NCBI RefSeq assembly: GCF_900156535.1
Contig: NZ_FTNV01000003.1
Span: 478,725-542,724, forward strand
Direction: 5' to 3'
DNA length: 64,000 bases
Source of the DNA: Roseovarius nanhaiticus
Lineage (GTDB): Bacteria > Pseudomonadota > Alphaproteobacteria > Rhodobacterales > Rhodobacteraceae
Part shown: positions 37,700 to 46,747 of the stretch, one piece after another
Position numbering within the stretch: position 1 is the stretch's first letter
Layout: each line of letters begins with the position of its first letter
Program-made: the position numbers and the translations under genes
Notes under the pieces: model-generated
What the model was told of the DNA's origin: nothing
The model's database searches: none
The model's input: only the letters and a program-made list of their open reading frames with translations

Positions 37700-38742
37700 C
37701 CGTATCAGTGACAAAAACGACGCCGCCATCGATCCTGGTAATCGTGTTGAATTACCGCACCGCCGCGCTGTCGCTGGTTGCGGCGCAGCACGCCGTCGCG
37801 GCGATGGAAGGGCTGCGCGGCGCCGTGCGCATCGTCGACAACGCGTCCGGTGATGGCTCGGCTGAAATCATCGAGGCAGGGATCGCCGGCGCTGGCTGGG
37901 AGCGGGTGAGCCTCATAAAATCTCCGCGCAATGGCGGCTTTGGCGCAGGCAACAATCTGGCGATGCGCATGGGTTTGCCGGACGGCTCCGCACCCGATTA
38001 CATCTATCTTCTCAATTCGGACGCCAAACCGCGCGCCGATGCGATCCGCCTTTTGATGGAGGCGCTCGAGGCAGCGCCCGAGGCCGGGATCGCGGGCAGC
38101 CGCACGGTTGGTGCGGACGGCGTTTTGCACCGTACCGCGTTCCGTTTCCCGTCCATTCTGGGCGAATTCGAGGGCTCGGTGCGCACCGGCCTTTTCACGC
38201 GGCTCTTGCGCGATTGGGTCGTGCCGCTGCCGGTGCCCGAGGACACCGCGCGTGTCGACTGGGTGGCCGGGGCGTCCCTGATGCTGCGCGGGCGGATGCT
38301 CGACCGGATCGGCCTTTTTGACGAGACGTTCTTTCTCTATTTCGAAGAGACGGATCTGTGTCTGCGCGCCGCGCGGGAGGGCTGGCATGCGCTCTATGTG
38401 CCGCAATCCGAGGCCGAGCATTTGGGTTCGGTCTCGACCGGGATGCAAAGCTGGGCGCGCACGCCCGGGTATTGGTACGATTCCCGCCTGCATTATTACG
38501 TTCAGAACCACGGCCGCATGTATGCGGTGGCGGCAACCCTGTCGCGCGCGGTGGGTGAGACGATCTGGCGACTGCGCTGCGGTCTTGAAAACAAATCGCG
38601 CCGTGATCCGCCCGGCTTCCTGCGCGACTTGCTGATGCACGGCGCGCGCTGCGCGCTGCGCTGCCGCTCGCGCCGCAAGATCCGACTTGCCGACGGCGGG
38701 CCGGGGCGCAATGACAGCTTGGCGGCAGGAGATCCGACATGA
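37696..38742 (+). CDS. Family 2 glycosyltransferase (rhamnosyltransferase-like)
   Basis: GT-A glycosyltransferase of 348 residues placed between the PKS and NRPS genes. VIVLNYRTAALS and VDNASGDGS start the domain, NGGFGAGNN and YLLNSDA (metal site) follow, and LFDETFFLYFEETDLCLRA is typical of rhamnosyl- and related transferases. GTG 37696 overlaps the PKS stop (GTGA) and its own stop overlaps the NRPS start (ATGA), so it is translationally coupled to both. It may glycosylate the PKS/NRPS product or belong to the glycan pathway; the sequence cannot decide. Confidence 0.9.
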   Translation: MTVSVTKTTPPSILVIVLNYRTAALSLVAAQHAVAAMEGLRGAVRIVDNASGDGSAEIIEAGIAGAGWERVSLIKSPRNGGFGAGNNLAMRMGLPDGSAPDYIYLLNSDAKPRADAIRLLMEALEAAPEAGIAGSRTVGADGVLHRTAFRFPSILGEFEGSVRTGLFTRLLRDWVVPLPVPEDTARVDWVAGASLMLRGRMLDRIGLFDETFFLYFEETDLCLRAAREGWHALYVPQSEAEHLGSVSTGMQSWARTPGYWYDSRLHYYVQNHGRMYAVAATLSRAVGETIWRLRCGLENKSRRDPPGFLRDLLMHGARCALRCRSRRKIRLADGGPGRNDSLAAGDPT

Positions 38743-41700
38743 GCCTTTTTACCTGCGCCCTCGTCGGCGACGAAAGCCTCACCATCGCCTGCGGCGAGCG
38801 CCTGATCGAGCGCGGAGTTGTGATCCGTGCGGTCGCGACCCGTGATGCCGCGGTGCGCGATTGGGCGGTTGGTGCGGGCCTGCCCGTGGCGGGCGATCTG
38901 GCCGATTTGCCGGATCTCGCACCCGGCGGGGTCGATTGGCTGCTGAGCGCCGCAAACTTGCGCATCGTTCCGAAGGCACTTCTGGACTGGCCAGCGCGCG
39001 GTGCGATCAACTTTCACGATGGGCCGCTGCCGGATCTGGCTGGAGTGAATGCGCCCGTCTGGGCGATCCTTGAGGCAAGGCCGCAGCATGGCGTGACGTG
39101 GCATCACATGACCGGCTCGGTCGATGCGGGCGATATCCTGGTCGCGCGCCGCTTCGACATGCCGCCCGAGGCCACTGCGCATGGCCTCAACGCGCGCTGC
39201 TACGCCGAGGCGCTGGACAGTTTCGGCGAGGTGATCGAAGAGCTGAGCGGCCCATCTCCGCGCCGCACCGTCCAGGATGCGCCCGGACCGGAGTGCCGCC
39301 ATTATAAGCGGTCGGATCTGCCGCCCCATGCCGGCCAGATTGATCTGGGCGGGTCGGCGAACACGGCAATCGCAGTCGTGCGCGCGCTCGACTTCGGCGC
39401 GCACGCCAACCCGCTCGCTGCCGCCAAGCTGACAATTCACGGGACCGCCTTGCAGGTGCGCGGCGCTGAGCGTGCCGATGGGCAGGGCGCCGCGGGCACT
39501 GTGCTGGAGGTTGGTGACGATTGGCTGCGTGTCATGGCGGCGGACGGTGCGCTGCGCCTGACGGGCTTGCGCCGGATGGACGGGCGCAGGCCGGATCTGA
39601 CGCTTGCGCCGGGCGATGTTCTGAAGCGCCCCGAGACGCCTGCCGAAGTGTTGGACACCCTGCCGAGTCTCGATCGGCATTGGCGCGCCATTATGGAGAC
39701 TTCGGAGCCAATCGAGGTGCCGCTTGCCATGTCGCCCGGCGCCGCGCCGGCCTGGCAGGCGCGCGACATGCTCATGCCAGAAACGCTGGACGGGTCAGAA
39801 CGCCTGCGCCGGATCTACCGCTGGGCGGCACTTGGCGCGGGCGGCGCTGGCTACATTGCCTATCAAAGTGCTTCGCAGGCCAATCTTTATGACCGCGCGC
39901 CGCATCTGGTCGCGCCATGGGTGCCGTTGCGCGGCGATGATCTTGGAACCCTCGGGATTGCAACCAAGGGCGCCATGGCGGCGGATCTGGGCCTGCGCCT
40001 TGCCGGGGCGCCCGGTCTTGTCACGCCTGCCATCGGCCTGAGCGAAAGCGAGGCGCCGATTCCGGATACGGTGATCACCCTGAACACCGAAACCGGCCGG
40101 ATGTTGATTGACACGACGCGTATCTCTGAGCCGGCCGCCGATATTCTCGCCGCGCGTCTGCAAGAGGCGCTGGCCGGGTACGTGGCAGGCCCGTTCGATG
40201 TGGATCTGAACCTGCTCGACGCGTGGCAAGGGCCGGAGGTGTCTCTCGCGGATGCTCTCACCATCCATCGCGCGGTCGCGGCCCAGGCGGCACGGACGCC
40301 GGATGCGACGGCGCTCATCTTCGAGGACGCGGCGCTGAGCTACGCCGCGCTGGAGGCGCGTGCGGATGCGGTTGCGGCGATGCTGCGCGGCAATGGTGCG
40401 GAGCAGGGCGCGCATGTGGCTCTTTGCGCGGCGCGCGGGCCGGACATGGTGATTGGCGCCCTTGGTATTCTCAAGGCGGGAGCGGCATATGTCCCGCTTG
40501 ATCCCGAGTATCCCGCGGCGCGGCTTGCCCATGCCGTGGCAGACAGCGCGGCAACGTTGATCCTGACCGAGGTCGCGTTGGAGCCGATGCTGATCGACGC
40601 ACTGCCGGATGGGTCCATCCCGCGCCTCAGGATCGAGGATGCGCCGACGGATCATGCGCCCGTTACCGATAGTGCGACACTCGATGATACCGCCTATCTG
40701 ATTTACACCTCCGGTTCGACCGGCACCCCCAAGGGCGTCAGCGTCAGTCATCGCAACGTTGCCAATTTCCGGGCCGGGATGAAGGCGCATGTCACGGCAG
40801 AGCCCGGCGATGTCTGGCTCGCGGTGACCAGCCTCGCCTTCGATATCTCGGTGCTCGAGCTCTTTCACACGCTCAGCCAGGGCGCCACCGTCGTTCTCAG
40901 TGGAGGTGAAACGCGCGCCGCCGTGTCGGGCAGCTCACGCATCGACGGCGCGGGCGGAATGCAGTTCGGCCTCTATTACTGGGGCAATGATGGCGGCAGC
41001 GATGCGGGCAAGTATCACCTCCTGCTGGAGGGCGCGAAATTCGCCGATGCCAACGGATTTTCTTCGCTCTGGACGCCCGAGCGGCATTTTCACGCGTTCG
41101 GAGGCGCCTATCCCAATCCGTCCGTCACCGGCGCGGCGGTGGCGGCGGTGACGCACAATCTGGATATTCGCGCGGGCAGCTGCGTGGCGCCGCTGCACCA
41201 TCCCGCGCGCATCGCCGAGGAATGGGCGGTGATCGACAACATAACTGGCGGGCGCGCGGGCATCGCCTTTGCCTCGGGTTGGCAGCCAGATGATTTCGTG
41301 CTGCGGCCCGAAAACACGCCACCCGCAAACAAACCCGCGCTTTATCAGACGCTAGAGCAGGTGCGCGCGCTTTGGCGGGGCGAAGAGGTGGCTTTTCCCA
41401 CGGCCTCCGGCGCGCCGCATCGCGTGGCCACCTATCCGCGCCCCGTCCAGTCCGACCTTCCGGTCTGGATCACCACGGCGGGTAACCCCGATACTTGGCG
41501 CGAGGCGGGCGAGATGGGCGCGCATGTGCTCACGCATCTTCTGGGCCAGACCATCGAGGAGGTTGAGGGCAAGATCGCCATCTACCACGCCGCGCTGCGC
41601 GGCGCGGGCCATGATCCCGCGGATTTCCAGGTGACGATGCTTCTGCATACCTATCTGGCCGAAACGCGAGACGCCGCCCGTGAGGTGGCACGCGGGCCGA

Positions 41701-43277
41701 TGAAGGACTACCTGCGCAGCGCCGCGGGCCTCATCAAGCAATATGCCTGGGCCTTCCCCGCCTTCAAGAAGCCGAAGGGCGTGGACAATCCGATGCAGAT
41801 CGATCTTGCCGGGCTAGCGCCGGACGAGATGGAGGCGATCCTCGATTTCGCGTTCGAGCGGTATTTCGAGGATGCCGGCCTTTTCGGCACGGTCGAGGAC
41901 GGTCTGGCGCGCAGCGCACAGCTGGCCGAGATCGGCGTGACCGAAATCGCCTGCCTCATCGATTATGGGATCGAGGCCGAGACGGTGCTGGCCGGACTGC
42001 GCCCACTTGCCGAAACGCGGCGCCGCGCCACGACACCCGCAACGCTCGATTCGGATGACTATTCTCTGGCCGCGCAGATTTTGCGCCACGGCGTCACGCA
42101 TCTGCAATGCACGCCCAGCATGGCGCGACTTTTGGCGATGAACCCCGAGGCGCGCCGCGCGCTGGGACGGCTCGAGCACCTCTACCTGGGGGGCGAAGCG
42201 TTGCCCGCCGATCTGGTGGCGGATCTGCGACGTGCCACGCGGGCGCGTATCGTCAACATGTACGGCCCGACCGAGACGACGATCTGGTCGACCGTGCAGC
42301 CGCTGGGTGCGCAGGTCAGCGGGACGGCTCCCATTGGAGCGCCCATCGCCAATACATTTTGCCATGTTTTGTCCGAAACCGGCGAGGTGCAGCCCATCGG
42401 TCTGCCCGGCAATCTTTGGATCGGGGGCGAAGGGGTCGCGAAGGGCTATTGGCAGCGCCCCGATCTGACGGCCGAACGGTTCCGCGCGCGCCCCGGCCTG
42501 AAGGGGGGTACGCTCTACGACACTGGCGATCTGGCGGCTTGGCGCGCGGATGGGACGCTCAGCTATTTGGGCCGCGCGGATGGTCAGGTGAAAATCCGTG
42601 GCCACCGCATCGAACTGGGCGAGATCGAGGCGCGCATCGCGGCCCATCCGGGCATCACCGGCGCCGTGGTGAGCGCGGTGGGCGAGGGCGCCGATATTCG
42701 CCTGGTCGCGCATGTGACCGCGACGGGCCCGGTGAATGTGGCGGCGCTCGACGCCGATCTGGCGCGTCATTTGCCGGCCGCGATGCGTCCCGCGCAGATC
42801 GAGCGGGTCGCGGCCTTCCCGCTCACGCCCAACAAGAAGATCGACCGGGCCGCGCTGCGCCGGATGCCCGAGGCGCCCAAGGCGGCGCCCGCGCCCGAGC
42901 CGCAGGCAATGACCGCAAGGCCACAAACAAAGGCGCCTGCTGCGTCTGTGCCCCGCGATCTTGCGGCGCAGCTTGCCGCGATTTGGGCCAAGGTGTTGGT
43001 TGTCGAGCGCGTGTCGTCCTCTGATAACTTTTTCCAACTCGGAGGCCATTCTCTTTTGGCCGTTCAGATGCACCGCGATATTCGCGCGGCGCTGCCGGAC
43101 ATCCAACTGACGATCACCGATGTCTTTCGTTTTCCGGTGCTGGCCGATCTGGCCGCGCATCTGGGCGGCGGGCAGAGTGCGGACACGGCGCAGAGCAAGC
43201 CCGTGGCTGAGGGCCGCAGTGCCTTGATGGAGCGCCGGCGCGCCATGCGCGCTGCGCGCGCGAGTGGCACAAGGTGA
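38739..43277 (+). CDS. NRPS: formyltransferase - truncated C - A with inserted luciferase-like monooxygenase - PCP
   Basis: Protein of 1512 residues. Residues 1-300 form a methionyl-tRNA formyltransferase-like domain with NFH (N91, H93), PLPDLAGVNAPVWAI and catalytic D129 in SVDAGDIL. Residues about 305-500 look like the C-terminal remnant of a condensation domain without HHxxxDG. The adenylation domain (about 505-1400) has YTSGSTGTPKG and NMYGPTET, but between motifs A4 and A5 it is split by an FMN luciferase-like monooxygenase (about 740-1085, starting MQFGLYYWGNDGG) of the MupA-like type. The pocket residues read D-I-L-Q-Y-G-M-I-W-K, near the glycine code. The PCP has GGHSLL near S1438. 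No TE. The layout matches a formylating initiation module such as LgrA of gramicidin. Confidence 0.93.
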   Translation: MSLFTCALVGDESLTIACGERLIERGVVIRAVATRDAAVRDWAVGAGLPVAGDLADLPDLAPGGVDWLLSAANLRIVPKALLDWPARGAINFHDGPLPDLAGVNAPVWAILEARPQHGVTWHHMTGSVDAGDILVARRFDMPPEATAHGLNARCYAEALDSFGEVIEELSGPSPRRTVQDAPGPECRHYKRSDLPPHAGQIDLGGSANTAIAVVRALDFGAHANPLAAAKLTIHGTALQVRGAERADGQGAAGTVLEVGDDWLRVMAADGALRLTGLRRMDGRRPDLTLAPGDVLKRPETPAEVLDTLPSLDRHWRAIMETSEPIEVPLAMSPGAAPAWQARDMLMPETLDGSERLRRIYRWAALGAGGAGYIAYQSASQANLYDRAPHLVAPWVPLRGDDLGTLGIATKGAMAADLGLRLAGAPGLVTPAIGLSESEAPIPDTVITLNTETGRMLIDTTRISEPAADILAARLQEALAGYVAGPFDVDLNLLDAWQGPEVSLADALTIHRAVAAQAARTPDATALIFEDAALSYAALEARADAVAAMLRGNGAEQGAHVALCAARGPDMVIGALGILKAGAAYVPLDPEYPAARLAHAVADSAATLILTEVALEPMLIDALPDGSIPRLRIEDAPTDHAPVTDSATLDDTAYLIYTSGSTGTPKGVSVSHRNVANFRAGMKAHVTAEPGDVWLAVTSLAFDISVLELFHTLSQGATVVLSGGETRAAVSGSSRIDGAGGMQFGLYYWGNDGGSDAGKYHLLLEGAKFADANGFSSLWTPERHFHAFGGAYPNPSVTGAAVAAVTHNLDIRAGSCVAPLHHPARIAEEWAVIDNITGGRAGIAFASGWQPDDFVLRPENTPPANKPALYQTLEQVRALWRGEEVAFPTASGAPHRVATYPRPVQSDLPVWITTAGNPDTWREAGEMGAHVLTHLLGQTIEEVEGKIAIYHAALRGAGHDPADFQVTMLLHTYLAETRDAAREVARGPMKDYLRSAAGLIKQYAWAFPAFKKPKGVDNPMQIDLAGLAPDEMEAILDFAFERYFEDAGLFGTVEDGLARSAQLAEIGVTEIACLIDYGIEAETVLAGLRPLAETRRRATTPATLDSDDYSLAAQILRHGVTHLQCTPSMARLLAMNPEARRALGRLEHLYLGGEALPADLVADLRRATRARIVNMYGPTETTIWSTVQPLGAQVSGTAPIGAPIANTFCHVLSETGEVQPIGLPGNLWIGGEGVAKGYWQRPDLTAERFRARPGLKGGTLYDTGDLAAWRADGTLSYLGRADGQVKIRGHRIELGEIEARIAAHPGITGAVVSAVGEGADIRLVAHVTATGPVNVAALDADLARHLPAAMRPAQIERVAAFPLTPNKKIDRAALRRMPEAPKAAPAPEPQAMTARPQTKAPAASVPRDLAAQLAAIWAKVLVVERVSSSDNFFQLGGHSLLAVQMHRDIRAALPDIQLTITDVFRFPVLADLAAHLGGGQSADTAQSKPVAEGRSALMERRRAMRAARASGTR

Positions 43278-44017
43278 GCGGCCCCGGAGCGCAGCCGATC
43301 GGCGCGGGCCGCGCCGCACCGGCGCGGGCAATCAGCCGAAAGGCGGCGTTGCACGCGCTCTTTCCTCAGAACGTGACGATTGCGCTCAGCGATCCGCAAG
43401 CGCCGCAGCCTGCACCCTGGCCCGAGGAGGCCGAGGCCATTCGGTGGGCCGTGCCTGCCCGCGCGCGCGAATTCGCGGCAGGCCGCGCAGCCTCGCGCGT
43501 GGCCATGGCGCTTATGGGCCATGCGTCTCGGCCCGTGCCTGCCGGGCCCGACCGCGCACCAATCTGGCCTGATGGTCTGACCGGAAGCCTTTCGCATACC
43601 AGCAGCCTGTGCATTGCGGCGCTGGCGCCGCTGGACCAGGTGCGCGCCATCGGGGTGGATCTGGAGGACGCGCTGCCGGTGCCAGCGGATCTGATCCCGG
43701 ACATCTGCACGCTGGCCGAGCGCGCCTGGCTGGCCTGTCAGCCCGAGGCCGAGCGGGGTCTTCTGGCCAAGCTTATCTTCTCGGCCAAGGAATGCGCTTA
43801 CAAGTGCCAGTATCCACTGACCAGAACGCTCTTTGATTTCAACACGCTGGAGGTCACGCCCGATCTGGACACTGGCCAGTTCGAGGCAACCTTCGTGCGC
43901 GGTATCGGCGACTTCAACGCGGGTGCCTGCCTGTCGGGCCGTTTTGTCATGCACGATGATCTTATCGCCTGTGGAATGGTTCTGGCGCGGCGCCCCCGGT
44001 GGGGGCTGGGCCTGTGA
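43274..44017 (+). CDS. 4'-phosphopantetheinyl transferase (EntD/Sfp type)
   Basis: Adds the phosphopantetheine arm to the ACP and PCP of the neighbouring PKS and NRPS. The 247-residue protein has GSLSHTSSLCIAALAP and AIGVDLED (metal-binding Asp) and the third motif LIFSAKECAYKCQYPLT, the EntD subgroup hallmark. GTG 43274 overlaps the NRPS stop (GTGA), so it is made together with its targets. Secure identification. Confidence 0.94.
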   Translation: MSGPGAQPIGAGRAAPARAISRKAALHALFPQNVTIALSDPQAPQPAPWPEEAEAIRWAVPARAREFAAGRAASRVAMALMGHASRPVPAGPDRAPIWPDGLTGSLSHTSSLCIAALAPLDQVRAIGVDLEDALPVPADLIPDICTLAERAWLACQPEAERGLLAKLIFSAKECAYKCQYPLTRTLFDFNTLEVTPDLDTGQFEATFVRGIGDFNAGACLSGRFVMHDDLIACGMVLARRPRWGLGL

Positions 44018-44081
44018 TGCGCGCTCCGCTAAGTCTGGCTGAGGATGGCAGGATTGCCGGGCTGCAAGGCACGAGGTTGGT

Positions 44082-45038
44082 ATGGGCACGTCATCGATGA
44101 TCTGGATCGGCGCCGGTATTCTGGCGCTGGCGTGTGCGGGCGCGTTTTGGGCGCTTCGCGCTGCCCCATCCAGCCCAAACGCAGAGGAGATGCAGGCCGC
44201 CTATCGTGCCGCTCCGTTGGCTGCGCCCGATGGCGGGCTGCAGGTCTATCATCTGGGCCACTCGCTGGTGGGCCGGGACATGCCCGCGATGCTGCAGCAA
44301 CTCGCGCCCGAAGGACATGGGCATCACAGCCAACTAGGCTGGGGCACGTCGCTGCGCGAGCATTGGGAGCCGGATCTGGCGATCAACGGCTTTGATGCCG
44401 AGAATGATCACCCTGCCTTTCGCCCTGCGCGCGAGGCGATCGCCAGCGGTGCGTATGATGCGATTGTTCTGACCGAGATGGTCGAAATAGAGGACGCGAT
44501 CAATTACCATAAATCGCCATTTTACCTGAAAAAATGGGCGAAACTTGCGCGGAGTGGTGGAGCGGATACGCGCATTTACCTATACGAGACGTGGCATCAC
44601 CTTGATGATCCGGCTGGCTGGCTGGAGCGGCTGGACCGCGACTTCGAGGGCGCATGGCAGGCGCGGATTCTGCGCCCGGCGCATGATCCCGATGCCGCTC
44701 CGGTCCGTATCATACCCGCAGGTCAGGTAATGGCCGCACTGGTGCGCCGCGTCGAGGCTTCGGGCGGCATTGGCCCCGTGCAAGCAAAGGCTGATCTCTT
44801 CCGGCTCAATGAGGACGGCTCGCAAGACATGATCCACCTGAATGATCTGGGCCATTACCTTGTGGCTCTTACCCATTACGCCGTGCTCTATCACCGCGAC
44901 CCCACCGGCCTCCCGCATACGCTGCGCCGTGCCGATGGATCGGTGGCTCAATCGCCGGGCCGCGACCTGGCGCTGGCGATGCAAGAGACGGTTTGGAGCG
45001 TCGTGCGGGGCATGCCATCGACGGGGGTGGCACGGTGA
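44082..45038 (+). CDS. Membrane-anchored SGNH-like hydrolase
   Basis: Protein of 318 residues with an N-terminal hydrophobic anchor (about 7-26), so it acts outside the cytoplasm. VYHLGHSLVG takes the place of the GDSL block, and the C-terminal HLNDLGHYLV carries the DxxH pair that completes an SGNH-type triad. Such enzymes remove or transfer acetyl or other acyl groups on polysaccharides. Coupled by a 4-base overlap to the next exported protein. The family call is moderately sure; substrate unknown. Confidence 0.72.
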   Translation: MGTSSMIWIGAGILALACAGAFWALRAAPSSPNAEEMQAAYRAAPLAAPDGGLQVYHLGHSLVGRDMPAMLQQLAPEGHGHHSQLGWGTSLREHWEPDLAINGFDAENDHPAFRPAREAIASGAYDAIVLTEMVEIEDAINYHKSPFYLKKWAKLARSGGADTRIYLYETWHHLDDPAGWLERLDRDFEGAWQARILRPAHDPDAAPVRIIPAGQVMAALVRRVEASGGIGPVQAKADLFRLNEDGSQDMIHLNDLGHYLVALTHYAVLYHRDPTGLPHTLRRADGSVAQSPGRDLALAMQETVWSVVRGMPSTGVAR

Positions 45039-46747
45039 CCTCGGGCACAGCTCAAGGCCCCAGCCGCCGTGCGGTTCTCGCGGGCCTGATGGCCGCGCCT
45101 CTGATGCCGCGCTTTGCGCAGGCGCAGGAGGCGGGGCGGGCGGGCGTGTCGTTCAACCTCGCGCCGATCAATGATTGGAGCAGCCAGCAGCCGTTCATTG
45201 ACGTCTTCAAGACCGCACGCCGCTGGATCGGCCATCTGCCTGGCCAATGGGGCGGACGCAATTACACGTCCCTTGCCGAGGCCGGTCTTTTGGATGCCAA
45301 TGGCTGGCCTACGCGCATCCCCGGTGATCTTGGCTCTATCGGAACGGTGCTGATGACCGATCTGCCCGAGGAGGCAGAGGCGCTGGCGGGCCGCTACGTG
45401 CTGCGCTTTGACGGTGACGGCATCGTCGAGGTGTCGGGCCGCGCCCGGAACGTGCGCTACGGCGACAATGAGGTCAGTTTCGATTTCGCGCCCGGTCCCG
45501 GTCCTGTGGATATTCGAATTCAACGCAGTGACCGACAGGGGTCGGGCGATTATGTGCGTAATATCAGGGTCATGAGGATTGATCTTGAAGATTTGCATGA
45601 GCGTGGCGCACTCTTTCGCCCGGACTGGATCGACACGCTCCGCGGCGCCCGCACCCTTCGCTTCATGGATTGGATGAATACCAACAATGCGGGCTCCGCG
45701 GCGTGGGAGGCGCGCGCGCAGGCGGGCGATTTTTCCTATACCCGCGCCGGTGCGCCGATCGAGGTGATGATGGCGCTCTGCGCCGCGCTCGAGGCCGAGC
45801 CCTGGCTGTGCGTGCCGCATCTGGCCGAAGATAGCTATGCGCGCCAGATGGCCCAAGCCGTGCGCGCGGCGCTTCCCGATGGGCGGCGCGTGCATGTGGA
45901 GTTTTCAAATGAAGTCTGGAACTGGCAATTCGCTCAGACGGAATGGGCCGATGCGCAGGCGCGTGCGCTGTGGGGCGTCGCCGATCGCGGGGCACAATTT
46001 TTCGGACTGCGCGCCGCCGAAGTGGCGCGGATATTCTCCGAAGTCTTTGCAGAGGACCGCGCGCGCCTCGTCAACGTCATTGCGACGCAGACCGGCTGGT
46101 TGGGGCTCGAGGCGGATATCCTGACGGCTCCTCTGGCGGTGGCCGACGGGTGGGACGCGCCCGCCGCCGCCTTCGACGCTTATGCTGTGACAGGGTATTT
46201 TGGGCATGTCCTCGGCTCGGACAAGCGGCGCGGGCTGGTCGCGGCCTGGCTTGAGCAAAGCCGCGCTGCCGCCGAGGCCGATGGGCGTGCGGCGGGGCTG
46301 ATGGGCGACGGTCTGGACGACTACATCACCCGCCACCGCTATGATCTGGCCAGCCGCCTCGCGGCAGCCGAGCTGCGCAGCGGAGCCGAAACCGGTGACA
46401 GCCAGGACACACTGGCGGATATGATCCAGCGCATCTGGCCCTACCACGCCGAGGTTGCACAGCGGCACGGGCTGGCCCTGACGATGTATGAGGGTGGCAG
46501 CCATGTGGTGGGCGTCGGCCTGCAAGTGGATGACGCCGCGCTCACCGAATTTTTGGTGCATTTCAATTATACCGCCGAGATGGGCGCGCTTTACGCCGAT
46601 TTGATGGATGGCTGGTCGGCGCTCAAGGCCGGTCCGTTCAACCAGTTCAACGATCTCTCTGCTCCCGGTAAATGGGGCAGCTGGGGCGCGATGCGCTGGC
46701 CGGGTGACCGCAACCCGCGCTGGCGCGCCATCGAGGCGCGCAAATGA
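45035..46747 (+). CDS. Exported glycoside hydrolase-like protein of the EPS locus
   Basis: Protein of 570 residues. The N-terminus SRRAVLAGLMAAPLMPRFAQAQ is a twin-arginine-like signal, which agrees with export in folded form. VHVEFSNEVWNWQF and, later, MYEGGSHVVG look like the acid/base and nucleophile regions of a TIM-barrel glycoside hydrolase (clan GH-A style: NE and a later E). It may trim or degrade the exopolysaccharide, or process it during export. GTG 45035 overlaps the upstream stop by 4 bases; its own stop overlaps the next glycosyltransferase start. Confidence 0.75.
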   Translation: MTSGTAQGPSRRAVLAGLMAAPLMPRFAQAQEAGRAGVSFNLAPINDWSSQQPFIDVFKTARRWIGHLPGQWGGRNYTSLAEAGLLDANGWPTRIPGDLGSIGTVLMTDLPEEAEALAGRYVLRFDGDGIVEVSGRARNVRYGDNEVSFDFAPGPGPVDIRIQRSDRQGSGDYVRNIRVMRIDLEDLHERGALFRPDWIDTLRGARTLRFMDWMNTNNAGSAAWEARAQAGDFSYTRAGAPIEVMMALCAALEAEPWLCVPHLAEDSYARQMAQAVRAALPDGRRVHVEFSNEVWNWQFAQTEWADAQARALWGVADRGAQFFGLRAAEVARIFSEVFAEDRARLVNVIATQTGWLGLEADILTAPLAVADGWDAPAAAFDAYAVTGYFGHVLGSDKRRGLVAAWLEQSRAAAEADGRAAGLMGDGLDDYITRHRYDLASRLAAAELRSGAETGDSQDTLADMIQRIWPYHAEVAQRHGLALTMYEGGSHVVGVGLQVDDAALTEFLVHFNYTAEMGALYADLMDGWSALKAGPFNQFNDLSAPGKWGSWGAMRWPGDRNPRWRAIEARK

